The translations under genes were made by a program, and so were the position numbers. Source: Vagococcus martis (GTDB lineage: Bacteria; Bacillota; Bacilli; Lactobacillales; Vagococcaceae). Taken from it: a stretch of 64,000 nucleotides of DNA. The stretch covers positions 496,001-560,000 of the forward strand of contig NZ_MVAB01000001.1 in assembly GCF_002026305.1 (NCBI RefSeq), read 5' to 3'. Below the pieces are notes generated by a model. The model was given only the letters and a program-made list of their open reading frames with translations. It had not been told where the DNA came from and made no database searches. Of the stretch, positions 1 to 8,609 are shown piece by piece. Every line of letters begins with the position of its first letter. Positions within the stretch are counted from its first letter, which is position 1.

Positions 1-1
1 A

Positions 2-589
2 ACATTGGCATTAAATCTTGACGCATTAAAAGAACAACAAAAAAAGATTCAACAACAAATCAATATCACTGAAACGTTTTTAAATAATAATATGATTTAC
101 CAAAAAAATAGAGAAATTCAATCTTTTGAATATCAATCATTTCCAACTCGTTACCTATATACGTACACAATTGATACCAATATCTATGATTTATCTAGCA
201 TGGAGTACGAAAGTTATCTGAGACAGTTCAAACAGTCACTTGCAACACATCATTTACCTAATCTACAGTTCAGTCATGTTGGCTCTATCATCAAACAAAC
301 TGATTTACTTCAAGATAATCTTTACTCCAATACTTTTTTTGTTTTTTGTTCGGCTGATTTGAAACATTTACCAAATGTTGTGACTTTAAAATCTAGTGAA
401 TTTGCGATTGATTACTGTCAGTCTTTCGATGAAGAAAAAAAGATGTTTCATACCTTTAAACACAAAGTGACTACCTCACACAGACGAATTAATGGGGACT
501 ATTTATGTGAAGTTGTCAGAGAAATGCCACACACTTCAAAACTAGAGAGAAATATGTTTATTAGAATCCAAATACCAGTTAGTCAATAA
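2..589 (+). CDS. MerR-family regulator, C-terminal part (5' truncated by window edge)
   Basis: The visible 194-residue piece opens with a Gln/Lys-rich coiled coil (first ~30 residues) and continues into a ~150-residue domain ending in a GDYLCEVVREMP segment and the strand FIRIQIPV. That layout matches the dimerisation helix plus GyrI-like effector-binding domain of BmrR-type MerR regulators. The winged-helix DNA-binding part would lie before base 1: the reading frame is open to the window edge and the first in-frame start-like codon is a TTG at base 5 with no room for a ribosome site, so I treat it as partial. The ligand is unknown. The following gene is separated by 72 bases and appears unrelated. 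Confidence 0.6.
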   Translation, partial: TLALNLDALKEQQKKIQQQINITETFLNNNMIYQKNREIQSFEYQSFPTRYLYTYTIDTNIYDLSSMEYESYLRQFKQSLATHHLPNLQFSHVGSIIKQTDLLQDNLYSNTFFVFCSADLKHLPNVVTLKSSEFAIDYCQSFDEEKKMFHTFKHKVTTSHRRINGDYLCEVVREMPHTSKLERNMFIRIQIPVSQ

Positions 590-661
590 AAACCTTTTTG
601 CATTTCAGTTCTTTTTTTAGTACGATAGCGATAATAAGTAACGTAGAAAGGGTCGAGCAAT

Positions 662-1291
662 ATGGTCAAACATAAAAAAATTATATTACCTAAGTATCAA
701 CAAGTAGCAATTGAAATTGCTGAACGAATTGATACAAATTACTATAAAGTTGGTGACAAAATTCATGCCAGATCAACTTTAGCTAATACTTTTAGCGTAT
801 CACCCGAAACAGCAAGAAAAGCTGTAAATATTTTAGTTGATGTTGGTATTATGGAAGTGAAGCATGGAAGTGGTGTCATTGTAGCATCAAAAGAAAAAGC
901 AACCTCTTTTTTATCACAATATAAAGATGTCCAAAACATTGAAGAAATCAAACAAGACTTACTAATGAATATTCAACAACAAAAAAAAGAATTGGATGAC
1001 TTAACTGATTTAGCGAATTTACTTGTTTCACAAACAAAAAAAATTAATCATGCTAATCCTTTACTACCTTCAGAACTGATTTTAACTGAACATGCAAAAT
1101 ACTTAGAGAAAACCATCAAAGACTTAAATCTATGGCAAGAAACATCGGCTACAGTTGTGGCGATTTTACATGAACAACAATTACTCATCTCCCCTGGTCC
1201 TTACGCAAAAATCTCTGCAGGTGATACATTATATTTCATTGGAGATGAGTTTTCCAAACAACGCCTTTCAAACTTTTTTTATCCATCATAA
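662..1291 (+). CDS. busR: BusR, GntR-type osmoregulatory repressor with RCK_C domain
   Basis: The 209-residue protein has an N-terminal GntR winged helix (about residues 8-75, with KVGDKIHARSTLA and the second helix around SPETARKAVNILV), a coiled-coil linker (about 90-130) and a C-terminal RCK_C/TrkA-C domain (about 135-205, ending SAGDTLYFIGDE). This pairing is the hallmark of BusR, the cyclic-di-AMP-responsive repressor of the glycine-betaine importer described in Lactococcus and Streptococcus. The busAA-busAB operon lies directly downstream with a matching bipartite operator. The assignment is from domain order plus neighbourhood; binding of c-di-AMP is inferred from the family. Confidence 0.88.
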   Translation: MVKHKKIILPKYQQVAIEIAERIDTNYYKVGDKIHARSTLANTFSVSPETARKAVNILVDVGIMEVKHGSGVIVASKEKATSFLSQYKDVQNIEEIKQDLLMNIQQQKKELDDLTDLANLLVSQTKKINHANPLLPSELILTEHAKYLEKTIKDLNLWQETSATVVAILHEQQLLISPGPYAKISAGDTLYFIGDEFSKQRLSNFFYPS

Positions 1292-1302
1292 TCCTAGTTA
1301 TA

Positions 1303-1356
1303 TCAAGCCTTATTATCATTTTATTTTCAGAAAATATGATAATAAGGCTTTTTTAT
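1303..1356 (+). terminator. Rho-independent terminator after busR
   Basis: Inverted repeat AAGCCTTATTATCAT / ATGATAATAAGGCTT (1305-1319 and 1336-1350) followed by a T run. It separates busR from the independently promoted busA operon. Confidence 0.85.
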
Positions 1357-1358
1357 CT

Positions 1359-1400
1359 TTGACAAAGTGACCATTTCGTTATAACATAGTGTGGTCACTT
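1359..1400 (+). promoter_or_regulatory. busA promoter with bipartite BusR operator
   Basis: A -35 TTGACA (1359-1364) is followed 17 bases later by TAACAT (1382-1387); an overlapping TATAAC at 1380 is an alternative -10. A perfect 9-bp inverted repeat AAGTGACCA (1365-1373) / TGGTCACTT (1392-1400) brackets the -10. The core half-sites GTGAC and GTCAC are 22 bases apart, the widely spaced bipartite arrangement known for BusR. Occupancy would block RNA polymerase, so repression is the expected output. Confidence 0.82.
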
Positions 1401-1435
1401 CGAGTAAAAAAGAATTTATATAAAGGAGTTTTGTA

Positions 1436-2653
1436 ATGACTAAAGTAAAAGTTGAAAATTTGACCAAAATTTTTGGTAAAAAACAACAACAACAGGTTGC
1501 TTTACAAATGGTAAAAGAAAAAAAATCTAAAACAGATATTGTCAAAGAAACTGGGGCAACTGTTGGTGTATATGATGTTAACTTTGATGTTAAAGAAGGC
1601 GAGATTTTCGTTATCATGGGGCTTTCTGGTAGTGGTAAATCTACATTAATTCGTTTAATTAATCGAATTATCGAACCAACATCTGGTGATATTTATATTG
1701 ATGGACAAGATATTGCCAAACTTGATAAAGATGAATTAAGAGAAGTAAGACGTCATAAAATGAGTATGGTATTCCAAAACTTTGGACTGTTTCCTCATCG
1801 TACTATTTTAGAAAATACAGAATATGGTTTAGAAGTTCGTGGCGTTGAAAAAGAAGAACGACAACAACGTGCCGAAAAAGCGTTAGAGAATTCTGGCTTA
1901 CTTACTTTTAAAGACCAATACCCTGATCAATTATCAGGTGGGATGCAACAACGTGTAGGATTAGCACGTGCCTTAGCAAATGATCCAGAAATCTTATTAA
2001 TGGACGAAGCCTTTTCAGCACTTGACCCATTAATTCGTCGTGAAATGCAAGATGAGTTAATTGAATTGCAAGATAAAGTAAAAAAAACCATCATCTTTAT
2101 CACCCATGATTTAAATGAAGCATTGAGAATTGGGGATAGAATTGCATTAATGAAAGATGGTCAAATTATGCAAATTGGTACTGGTGAAGAAATCCTAACA
2201 AATCCAGCCAATGATTACGTCCGTGAGTTCGTTGAAGATGTTGACCGCTCAAAAGTCTTAACGGCGCAAAATATCATGGTACCTGCTATTACAACAAATC
2301 TTGATATTGATGGACCAAACGTTGCTTTACAACGTATGAGAAGTGAAGAAGTCAGCATGTTAGTCGCAATAAATAAAAAACGTGAATTGTTAGGTACTAT
2401 TACAGCAGATGCTGCAGCACAGGCTAGAAAAAACAAACAAACACTACAGGATGTTTTAGATAAAAATATCATTACTGTAGACAAAGACATGTTAATTAGT
2501 GATATCTTCCCTCTTATCTATGATTCTCCAACGCCTCTTGCTGTTATTGACAATGAAGATAACGATCGTTTATTAGGTGTTGTAATTCGGGGAAGCGTAA
2601 TTGAAGCTCTAGCTGATACTACTGATGAAAACGAGGTGATGGATAATGAATAG
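1436..2653 (+). CDS. busAA: Glycine betaine ABC importer, ATPase subunit with CBS pair
   Basis: This is the ATP-binding subunit of an OpuA/BusA-type osmolyte importer. Walker [10 protein letters not shown] is at residues 62-70, the Q-loop [11 protein letters not shown] near 113, the signature LSGGMQQR at 166-173 and Walker B ILLMDE around 186-191. Residues ~265-395 form a tandem CBS module, which in OpuA senses ionic strength and in some relatives binds c-di-AMP. At 405 residues it has the usual family length. The ATG follows an AAAGGAG site by a normal distance, and the gene overlaps busAB by 8 bases, indicating translational coupling. The membrane subunit is the next gene. Confidence is high from motifs and operon layout. 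Confidence 0.93.
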   Translation: MTKVKVENLTKIFGKKQQQQVALQMVKEKKSKTDIVKETGATVGVYDVNFDVKEGEIFVIMGLSGSGKSTLIRLINRIIEPTSGDIYIDGQDIAKLDKDELREVRRHKMSMVFQNFGLFPHRTILENTEYGLEVRGVEKEERQQRAEKALENSGLLTFKDQYPDQLSGGMQQRVGLARALANDPEILLMDEAFSALDPLIRREMQDELIELQDKVKKTIIFITHDLNEALRIGDRIALMKDGQIMQIGTGEEILTNPANDYVREFVEDVDRSKVLTAQNIMVPAITTNLDIDGPNVALQRMRSEEVSMLVAINKKRELLGTITADAAAQARKNKQTLQDVLDKNIITVDKDMLISDIFPLIYDSPTPLAVIDNEDNDRLLGVVIRGSVIEALADTTDENEVMDNE

Positions 2654-4367
2654 TTTATTAATGAACGCTTTACCAGTTGCAGATTGGGTGGAAAATATAA
2701 CGGATTGGTTTACAAATACCTTTTCTGGATTATTCTCTTTAATTGAAACTTTAGGGAAACAAATAATGGGGGGCATGACAAATTTATTAACTGCCATTCC
2801 ACCACTGATTTTTATTATTTTAATGACTGCTCTAGCTTTCTATATTTCGGATAAGAAAAAGGGGCTGACTATTTTCACATTCCTTGGTCTATTGTTTATT
2901 TTAAACCAAGGTCTATGGGCTGATTTAATGAATACAGTAACTCTCGTTTTAATTTCAAGTGTTCTCTCTATTATTATTGGGGTTCCTCTTGGAATTTTAA
3001 TGGCAAAAAGTGATAAAGCACAAGCTGTTTTAACTCCTATCTTAGACTTTATGCAAACAATGCCTGGGTTTGTTTATCTAATCCCAGCAGTAGCGTTCTT
3101 TGGTATAGGAATGGTTCCAGGTGTATTTGCTTCAGTTATATTCGCATTACCACCAACTGTTCGTTTTACAAATTTAGGAATTCGCCAAGTCCCAGAAGAA
3201 TTAGTCGAAGCAGCCGATTCATTTGGTAGTACAGGGAAACAAAAATTATTTAAATTAGAATTACCGTTAGCAAAAAGTACTATCTTAGCCGGTATTAATC
3301 AAACAACGATGCTTGCCCTATCAATGGTTGTTATTGCATCAATGATTGGTGCTCCTGGATTAGGTCGTGGTGTATTATCTGCTTTACAAAGAGCTCAAGT
3401 TGGTAATGGATTCGTTAATGGTTTAGCTTTAGTTATTTTAGCGATTATCATCGATCGATTCACACAATATGTTAATAAACCACGTGCTAAAAAAGCAAAA
3501 GCCACAAATCCTAAGCAGAAAAAAGTAACAATTATTGCTGCTGTTGTCGTTCTAGTTGCTGCCATTGGGTCATCTATGTTTCTATCTTCAAATAAATCAA
3601 GTGATAAAAAAATTAACTTGGCTTATGTTGAATGGGATTCAGAAGTTGCCTCAACACATGTATTAGCAGAAGTATTAAAGCGTCAAGGCTTTGACGTTGA
3701 AACAACACCACTAGATAATGCTATTATGTGGGAATCTGTTGCATCAGGAAAAACTGATGCTAGTGTATCTGCTTGGTTGCCAAGTACCCATAAAGCTCAA
3801 GCTGATCAATATAAAGACAAAATTGATATTCTTGGTCCAAACTTAGATGGAGCAAAAGTTGGTTTAGTTGTTCCTAGTTATATGGATGTTTCTTCTATTG
3901 AAGATTTATCAAACCAAGCTGATAAAACTATTACGGGCATTGAACCTGGAGCTGGAGTCGTAACAGCTGCTAATAATACAATTAAAGCTTATCCAAACTT
4001 AAGTGATTGGAAAGTTGAAACATCTTCTTCTGGAGCAATGGTAGTTGCTCTTGATCAAGCAATCAAAAATAAAGAACCAATTATTATTACAGGTTGGACT
4101 CCTCATTGGATGTTCTCTAAATATGATTTAAAATATTTAGAAGATCCTAAAGAAGCGATGGGCGCTCCTGAACAAATTAACACATTTACTCGTTTAGGGT
4201 TGAAAGATGATTCGCCAGAAGCTTATAAAATCCTAAAAAACTTCAACTGGACAACCGAAGATATGGGAACAGTTATGTTAGCTATTAATGAAGGAGAAAG
4301 TCCTGAAGTAGCTGCTAAAGAATGGGTTGATAATAATCAAGATAAAGTAAATAGTTGGTTAAAATAG
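2646..4367 (+). CDS. busAB: Glycine betaine ABC importer, fused permease and substrate-binding protein
   Basis: The 573-residue protein is a fusion. The first ~285 residues contain several membrane helices with the permease coupling region (around [30 protein letters not shown], read as an EAA loop). A further helix near 295-315 leads to an OpuAC-type betaine-binding domain (about 320-573) with Trp-containing segments such as [10 protein letters not shown] and [10 protein letters not shown] that in this family form the aromatic cage for the quaternary amine. The fused binding domain makes the transporter self-contained: an OpuA dimer needs only this chain and the ATPase. The ATG lies inside the end of busAA. 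A terminator follows. Confidence 0.93.
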   Translation: MNSLLMNALPVADWVENITDWFTNTFSGLFSLIETLGKQIMGGMTNLLTAIPPLIFIILMTALAFYISDKKKGLTIFTFLGLLFILNQGLWADLMNTVTLVLISSVLSIIIGVPLGILMAKSDKAQAVLTPILDFMQTMPGFVYLIPAVAFFGIGMVPGVFASVIFALPPTVRFTNLGIRQVPEELVEAADSFGSTGKQKLFKLELPLAKSTILAGINQTTMLALSMVVIASMIGAPGLGRGVLSALQRAQVGNGFVNGLALVILAIIIDRFTQYVNKPRAKKAKATNPKQKKVTIIAAVVVLVAAIGSSMFLSSNKSSDKKINLAYVEWDSEVASTHVLAEVLKRQGFDVETTPLDNAIMWESVASGKTDASVSAWLPSTHKAQADQYKDKIDILGPNLDGAKVGLVVPSYMDVSSIEDLSNQADKTITGIEPGAGVVTAANNTIKAYPNLSDWKVETSSSGAMVVALDQAIKNKEPIIITGWTPHWMFSKYDLKYLEDPKEAMGAPEQINTFTRLGLKDDSPEAYKILKNFNWTTEDMGTVMLAINEGESPEVAAKEWVDNNQDKVNSWLK

Positions 4368-4378
4368 AACAACAAAAA

Positions 4379-4408
4379 GCTCGCCAAAATTATGGCGAGT
4401 TTTTTTAT
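4379..4408 (+). terminator. Terminator of the bus operon
   Basis: CTCGCCA (4380-4386) pairs with TGGCGAG (4393-4399) and is followed by a T run that also overlaps the stop of the convergent gene. Confidence 0.85.
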
Positions 4409-5226
4409 TTGTCCTCATTTGAAATAGCTTTTTGAGAAACTCTTGCAGTTAGAAAACTACCTAATAATATCACTATAATACTACCTATCATGACAGGCTC
4501 TGATTCAAACCATTTTTGTGTCTGCGGCAATCTACTTACTATAGTAAAAAAAGTAATCCCCCACCCAAAAACTAAATAACTATAATAAGGTTTGTTTTTT
4601 CTCTTAATAATATAATACGACATGACTATCATTGCTAACACTATAACAATCATTGATACATATAAAGGAACTGGAAGAGATAAAAACTTATTTCCTATCA
4701 TAACCGAACCAATGTAGCCCACTGTTAACAATCCGCCAATAACAAAAGTACCGATATATTCTAGAATTTTTGATTGCTTACTGACTTTAAACGTCATTTT
4801 TTCTAAATATTTAAACACACTAAATACTAACAACATGCTGAGTAGTCCATTTAATAAAATGGTCAAAATATTTATTGAAGGATTTCTTTGTGTGAGTGTA
4901 CTAAATAAAGAAAATCCTGAACTAATTCCAAACACCATATAAAATATGGATAATTTTTTTCTTAAAGGAACTTGTGGCATCTCTTTAAACAACTCATCTA
5001 AATAACTTTTCGGTTCTTTACCGAAATAATCTTCAGCTGAAATGCCTGATTCTTGTGCATCAAGTAAATCATATAAGATGTTTAATAATGCAGTTTCGAT
5101 CATCTCATCATCACCAAATAATCCTTTAAATCGTGTATATAGTAATATCTTTTCATAATATTTTTTATTTTCTGGTGTTAATTTATCTCTTAACTCATTA
5201 TTTTTTTCAATCATTTCCTCTATCAT
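4405..5226 (-). CDS. DUF1129-type membrane protein paired with PadR regulator
   Basis: The 273-residue protein has an N-terminal soluble helical part of ~100 residues rich in Glu/Lys (LTPENKKYYEKILLYTR, DLLDAQESGISAEDYFG) and then about six hydrophobic segments from residue ~100 to the end. This resembles the DUF1129/HAAS-domain family that lactic acid bacteria commonly encode next to a PadR regulator. No catalytic motif is visible and the biochemical role is unknown. It starts 4 bases after the padR stop, so the two are co-transcribed; PadR probably controls its level. Confidence 0.65.
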   Translation of the reverse strand: MIEEMIEKNNELRDKLTPENKKYYEKILLYTRFKGLFGDDEMIETALLNILYDLLDAQESGISAEDYFGKEPKSYLDELFKEMPQVPLRKKLSIFYMVFGISSGFSLFSTLTQRNPSINILTILLNGLLSMLLVFSVFKYLEKMTFKVSKQSKILEYIGTFVIGGLLTVGYIGSVMIGNKFLSLPVPLYVSMIVIVLAMIVMSYYIIKRKNKPYYSYLVFGWGITFFTIVSRLPQTQKWFESEPVMIGSIIVILLGSFLTARVSQKAISNEDK

Positions 5227-5230
5227 TACC

Positions 5231-5551
5231 TTATCCCCTTTTTAATATGACATTCACAATGTCACTGAGTTTTTCCCATTGATTATTAAACTCTTCCAAA
5301 CGGTCTATTCCCTCTTCTGTGAGCGAGTAATACTTACGATTTGGACCATCTGGCGAGGCTCTTAGTTCACCAGAAATCATATGTTGCTTTTCCAATTTTT
5401 GTAATAAAGGATACACTGTCCCCGCACTTAAATCGGTGAACCCAAACTGAATTAATTTTTGAACTAATTCATAACCATATGTTGTCTCATCTTTTAAGAT
5501 AGATAGTACACACCCTTCGAGAATCCCTTTTAATAATTGAGTTTGTTTCAT
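5231..5551 (-). CDS. PadR-family transcriptional repressor
   Basis: A short PadR regulator: winged helix with TTYGYELVQKL and the typical LSAGTVYPLLQKLEKQHMI recognition region, then a wing segment SPDGPNRKYYSLTEEG and a C-terminal dimerisation helix. I place the start at the ATG at 5551 (106 residues) rather than a GTG four codons upstream, because a GGAGG at 5557-5561 sits five bases before this ATG and the GTG overlaps it. The gene is the first of a two-gene operon with the DUF1129 membrane protein. The inducing signal is unknown. Confidence 0.85.
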   Translation of the reverse strand: MKQTQLLKGILEGCVLSILKDETTYGYELVQKLIQFGFTDLSAGTVYPLLQKLEKQHMISGELRASPDGPNRKYYSLTEEGIDRLEEFNNQWEKLSDIVNVILKRG

Positions 5552-5561
5552 GTTTTCCTCC

Positions 5562-5628
5562 ACTACTATGTCATACCAACTACTGAATATAATATATCAC
5601 AATACAACTACTATGTAAAACATAATAG
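5562..5628 (-). promoter_or_regulatory. padR promoter with palindromic operator
   Basis: On the minus strand a -35 TTTACA (5619-5614) and a -10 TATATT (5596-5591) are exactly 17 bases apart. The -35 lies inside an imperfect palindrome, CTACTATGT (5608-5616) - AAA - ACATAATAG (5620-5628), with 8 of 9 half-site positions matching. A second copy of ACTACTATGT occurs at 5562-5571 near the expected transcription start. Likely autorepression by the PadR protein. Confidence 0.7.
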
Positions 5629-5671
5629 CATACAAAAAAACTGACCCCATAATCGGAATCAGTTTTTTTAG

Positions 5672-7198
5672 TTATTGACGAATCAAATAATCAAACGCGC
5701 CTAAAGCAGCTGTTGCACCACTTCCCATAGAGATAATAATTTGTTTGTACGCACTATTTGTACAATCTCCTGCAGCAAAAACGCCTGGAACATTAGTCAT
5801 ACCATGACTATCAACTAAGATTTCACCACGATCTGTTGTGTCAATTGTGTCTGGTAACCATTCTGTATTGGGTACTAACCCAATCAAGATGAACACACCG
5901 CTGACATTTAATTCATGTTGTTCTTTAGTATTAACATCTTCATAAACTAATTTTTCAACACTATCACTACCCTCAATTGATTTAGTTGCCGCATTCGTTA
6001 TCACAGTAACATTAGGTAGTGAATGTAATTTATCTTGTAACACTTTATCGGCTTTTAATTCAGGTAAAAATTCTAGTACATAAACATGTTTCCCCATACC
6101 AGCTAAATCAATAGCAGCCTCAATACCAGAATTTCCTCCACCAATAACCGCAATATCTTTGCCTGCAAATAATGGGCCGTCACAGTGAGGACAATAGGCA
6201 ATCCCTTTATTTTTAAATTCTTTTTCACCAGGTACATTGATGTTTCGCCATCTAGCACCTGTTGAAATAACTAATGATTTCGTTTTTACCACTGCTCCGC
6301 TTTCTAGAGACACTTCAACAAAATCATTTTTCTGAATATCTTTTGCTCGTTGATTTTTCATAATATCAACATTGTATTGTTTCACATGCTCTTCGACTTG
6401 ATTCATCAACTGTGGGCCTTCTATATAAGGTGTGCCAATGACATTTTCAATACCTAATGTATCCATCACTTGGCCACCGAATGTATCAACTACCATTCCA
6501 GTGCGGATTCCTTTTCTTGCTGCATAAATTGCGGCAGCTCCACCAGCAGGTCCTCCACCAATCACAAGCACATCATATGGATTTTCTTGATCGATATCAC
6601 TGATATCAACACTACCAAGAATTTTTTCTAAAATAGTACTCAATTCCATACGACCACTTGAAAATTCCTCACCATTTAGAAAAACGGTAGGCACTGCCAT
6701 GACTTTTTTCTCATTAACTTCGTCTTGATACATACCGCCTTCAATCATCGTGTGAGAAATGTTTGGATTAACAACACTCATAATGTTTAGTGCTTGAACG
6801 ACATCTGGACAATTATGGCATGTTAAACTAACAAATGTTTCAAAACTCATTGGCTCATCAATTTTTTTAATCACATTAATTACTGAGTCTTCAACTTTAG
6901 GTGCACGTCCACTCACTTGTAATAACGCTAAAATAAATGATGAAAATTCATGTCCTAAAGGCAGTCCTGCAAACGTCACACCACTTGTTTGACCTGGTTG
7001 ATTAATCTCAAAACTAGGTGTTCTTTTTAATGTTTCTTCAACCAGTGTTAATCGTGGTGACAACTCACAAACTCCTGTTAGGAATTCTCTTACTTTATTT
7101 GAAGAGTCACTCTCATCCAAACTCGCTTTAAACTCTATGTCGGATTCAAGTAATTCTAAATACTGCTTTAATTGAGCTTTTGTGTCATTATCTAACAT
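5672..7198 (-). CDS. ahpF: Alkyl hydroperoxide reductase subunit F (AhpC reductase)
   Basis: A flavoprotein disulfide reductase of 508 residues that passes electrons from NADH to AhpC. The N-terminal thioredoxin-fold domain has the CHNC disulfide (Cys127/Cys130). FAD binding is at IGGGPAGGAAA (about 213-223), the redox-active CPHC is at 336-339, NADH binding at VIGGGNSG (about 351-358) and the terminal FAD motif is GVFAAGDC. Length and order match canonical AhpF. It begins 10 bases after ahpC and shares its PerR-controlled promoter. Confidence 0.95.
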   Translation of the reverse strand: MLDNDTKAQLKQYLELLESDIEFKASLDESDSSNKVREFLTGVCELSPRLTLVEETLKRTPSFEINQPGQTSGVTFAGLPLGHEFSSFILALLQVSGRAPKVEDSVINVIKKIDEPMSFETFVSLTCHNCPDVVQALNIMSVVNPNISHTMIEGGMYQDEVNEKKVMAVPTVFLNGEEFSSGRMELSTILEKILGSVDISDIDQENPYDVLVIGGGPAGGAAAIYAARKGIRTGMVVDTFGGQVMDTLGIENVIGTPYIEGPQLMNQVEEHVKQYNVDIMKNQRAKDIQKNDFVEVSLESGAVVKTKSLVISTGARWRNINVPGEKEFKNKGIAYCPHCDGPLFAGKDIAVIGGGNSGIEAAIDLAGMGKHVYVLEFLPELKADKVLQDKLHSLPNVTVITNAATKSIEGSDSVEKLVYEDVNTKEQHELNVSGVFILIGLVPNTEWLPDTIDTTDRGEILVDSHGMTNVPGVFAAGDCTNSAYKQIIISMGSGATAALGAFDYLIRQ

Positions 7199-7208
7199 AT
7201 TTTTCTCC

Positions 7209-7772
7209 TTATATTTTTCCGACTAAATCAAAACTTGGTTTTAATGTTTCACCATTTTCTTTCCATTTAGCAGGACAAACTTCGCCTGGATTTTCACGTA
7301 CATATTGTGCTGCACGAATTTTATCAACTAAAACACTTGCTTCACGTCCAATACCATCAGCATTGATTTCAATTGTTTGAACAACACCATCTGGATCAAT
7401 AATAAATGTTCCACGTTGTGCTGCACCTGCTTCTTCATCTAAAACGTCAAATTGGCGTGAAATGGTATGTGATGGGTCTGCTAACATGATGTATTCAATT
7501 TTACCAATCGCATCAGATGTATCATGCCACGCTTTGTGTGTAAAGTGTGTATCTGTTGAACAAGAATAAACTTCCACACCTAACTCTTTCAATGTTGCAT
7601 ATTGCTCTTGTAAGTCTTCTAACTCAGTTGGACAAACAAACGTAAAGTCAGCAGGATAAAAACAAATAATACTCCATTTACCTTTTAAATCTTCATTAGA
7701 AACAGAGATAAATTCTCCTTTGTGGTAAGCTTGTGCGTTAAATTCTTCTACTTCTTTTCCAATTAATGACAT
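7209..7772 (-). CDS. ahpC: Peroxiredoxin AhpC
   Basis: A typical 2-Cys peroxiredoxin of 187 residues. The peroxidatic cysteine is Cys47 in FTFVCPTE and the resolving cysteine is Cys166 in GEVCPAKW; the GGAG-like loop ([13 protein letters not shown] region) and a C-terminal helix typical of AhpC are present. It reduces H2O2 and organic peroxides and is recycled by the AhpF encoded next. First gene of the operon, preceded by a good GGAGGG ribosome site. Confidence 0.96.
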   Translation of the reverse strand: MSLIGKEVEEFNAQAYHKGEFISVSNEDLKGKWSIICFYPADFTFVCPTELEDLQEQYATLKELGVEVYSCSTDTHFTHKAWHDTSDAIGKIEYIMLADPSHTISRQFDVLDEEAGAAQRGTFIIDPDGVVQTIEINADGIGREASVLVDKIRAAQYVRENPGEVCPAKWKENGETLKPSFDLVGKI

Positions 7773-7821
7773 AATAATAACCCTCCATATATTTATTCGC
7801 TCTAATTTAAATGAGCCTTAT

Positions 7822-7858
7822 TTATAATCATTGTAAACAAATAATCTTTTTAAGTCAA
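7822..7858 (-). promoter_or_regulatory. ahpCF promoter with PerR box
   Basis: Reading the minus strand, TTGACT (7858-7853) and TACAAT (7835-7830) form a sigma-A promoter with a 17-base spacer. A 15-bp PerR-type box TTACAATGATTATAA (7836-7822) overlaps the -10 and differs from the consensus TTATAATNATTATAA at one position. Peroxide-induced derepression of ahpCF is the expected consequence. Confidence 0.82.
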
Positions 7859-8023
7859 ACATTAACTTATATAACTGACAACATTCATTAAAATAACACA
7901 TATTATACATTTATATACTTTTAGCCTATTCTTATTATCACCTAATAACCAGTGACAAACGTTTATTATTTCGTTAAAATGAACTTAGTAAACTCTTTCA
8001 TTACAGATATAGAGAGGTGTCTT

Positions 8024-8590
8024 GTGTTTTCAACAATTGTACTACCCTTAGATGGTTTAATAACGGATACAACTTATCTCCACTATGAATGTTTCCTAGA
8101 TGCTTGTCGTTCTTTTAATATAACTATTCCAAACGAGTTGTCTTTTGAGGAACAAAAAGTATTTCGAAATCATCAGTGGTTAGAAGAGATAGATAACTTG
8201 TCACATCAACAAAAGGAGGAACTCATTCTAGAAAAAAATAGGTTATATGATGACGAATTAGACGATATTGATGACGACGATATTTATCCTGGAATTCTCG
8301 CATTAATAACTGACGCTCATAAACAAAATGTATTGATTTATGCGGTATCTGACGATGACTTGGCAAATAAATTAATCGAGCAATTAGAACTACCGTCGTA
8401 TATTAAACTAATCACATCAAATGACTTAAACAAAGTGACATATGATATTCTTGTTATAGATGATTTAGTAACTCTTAATGCTATGGATAATAAACCAATA
8501 ATATCCATACTGTTATCACAGAATGACCTATCATATTCAACTGATTTCACCATTCAAAATACCGAAGAGTTAACATTATGTTTTTTTTAA
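8024..8590 (+). CDS. HAD-superfamily protein (beta-phosphoglucomutase-like), nucleophile lost
   Basis: I start it at the GTG at 8024 because a GAGAGG site ends six bases upstream and HAD proteins open within a few residues of motif I; an upstream ATG would add 24 residues with no similarity. The 188-residue product resembles beta-phosphoglucomutase-type HAD enzymes (cap helices, then YPGILALI, AVSDDD). Motif I, normally FDLDGVITDT, reads LPLDGLITDT: the nucleophilic Asp is Pro, while the second, acid/base Asp remains. Motif IV carries VIDD. It therefore probably cannot form a phospho-aspartate. An acidic stretch DDELDDIDDDD is in the cap. It sits 19 bases before an aldose epimerase and may be co-transcribed. 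Role unknown. Confidence 0.6.
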   Translation: MFSTIVLPLDGLITDTTYLHYECFLDACRSFNITIPNELSFEEQKVFRNHQWLEEIDNLSHQQKEELILEKNRLYDDELDDIDDDDIYPGILALITDAHKQNVLIYAVSDDDLANKLIEQLELPSYIKLITSNDLNKVTYDILVIDDLVTLNAMDNKPIISILLSQNDLSYSTDFTIQNTEELTLCFF

Positions 8591-8609
8591 AAAATTTGGG
8601 AGGAAACCA

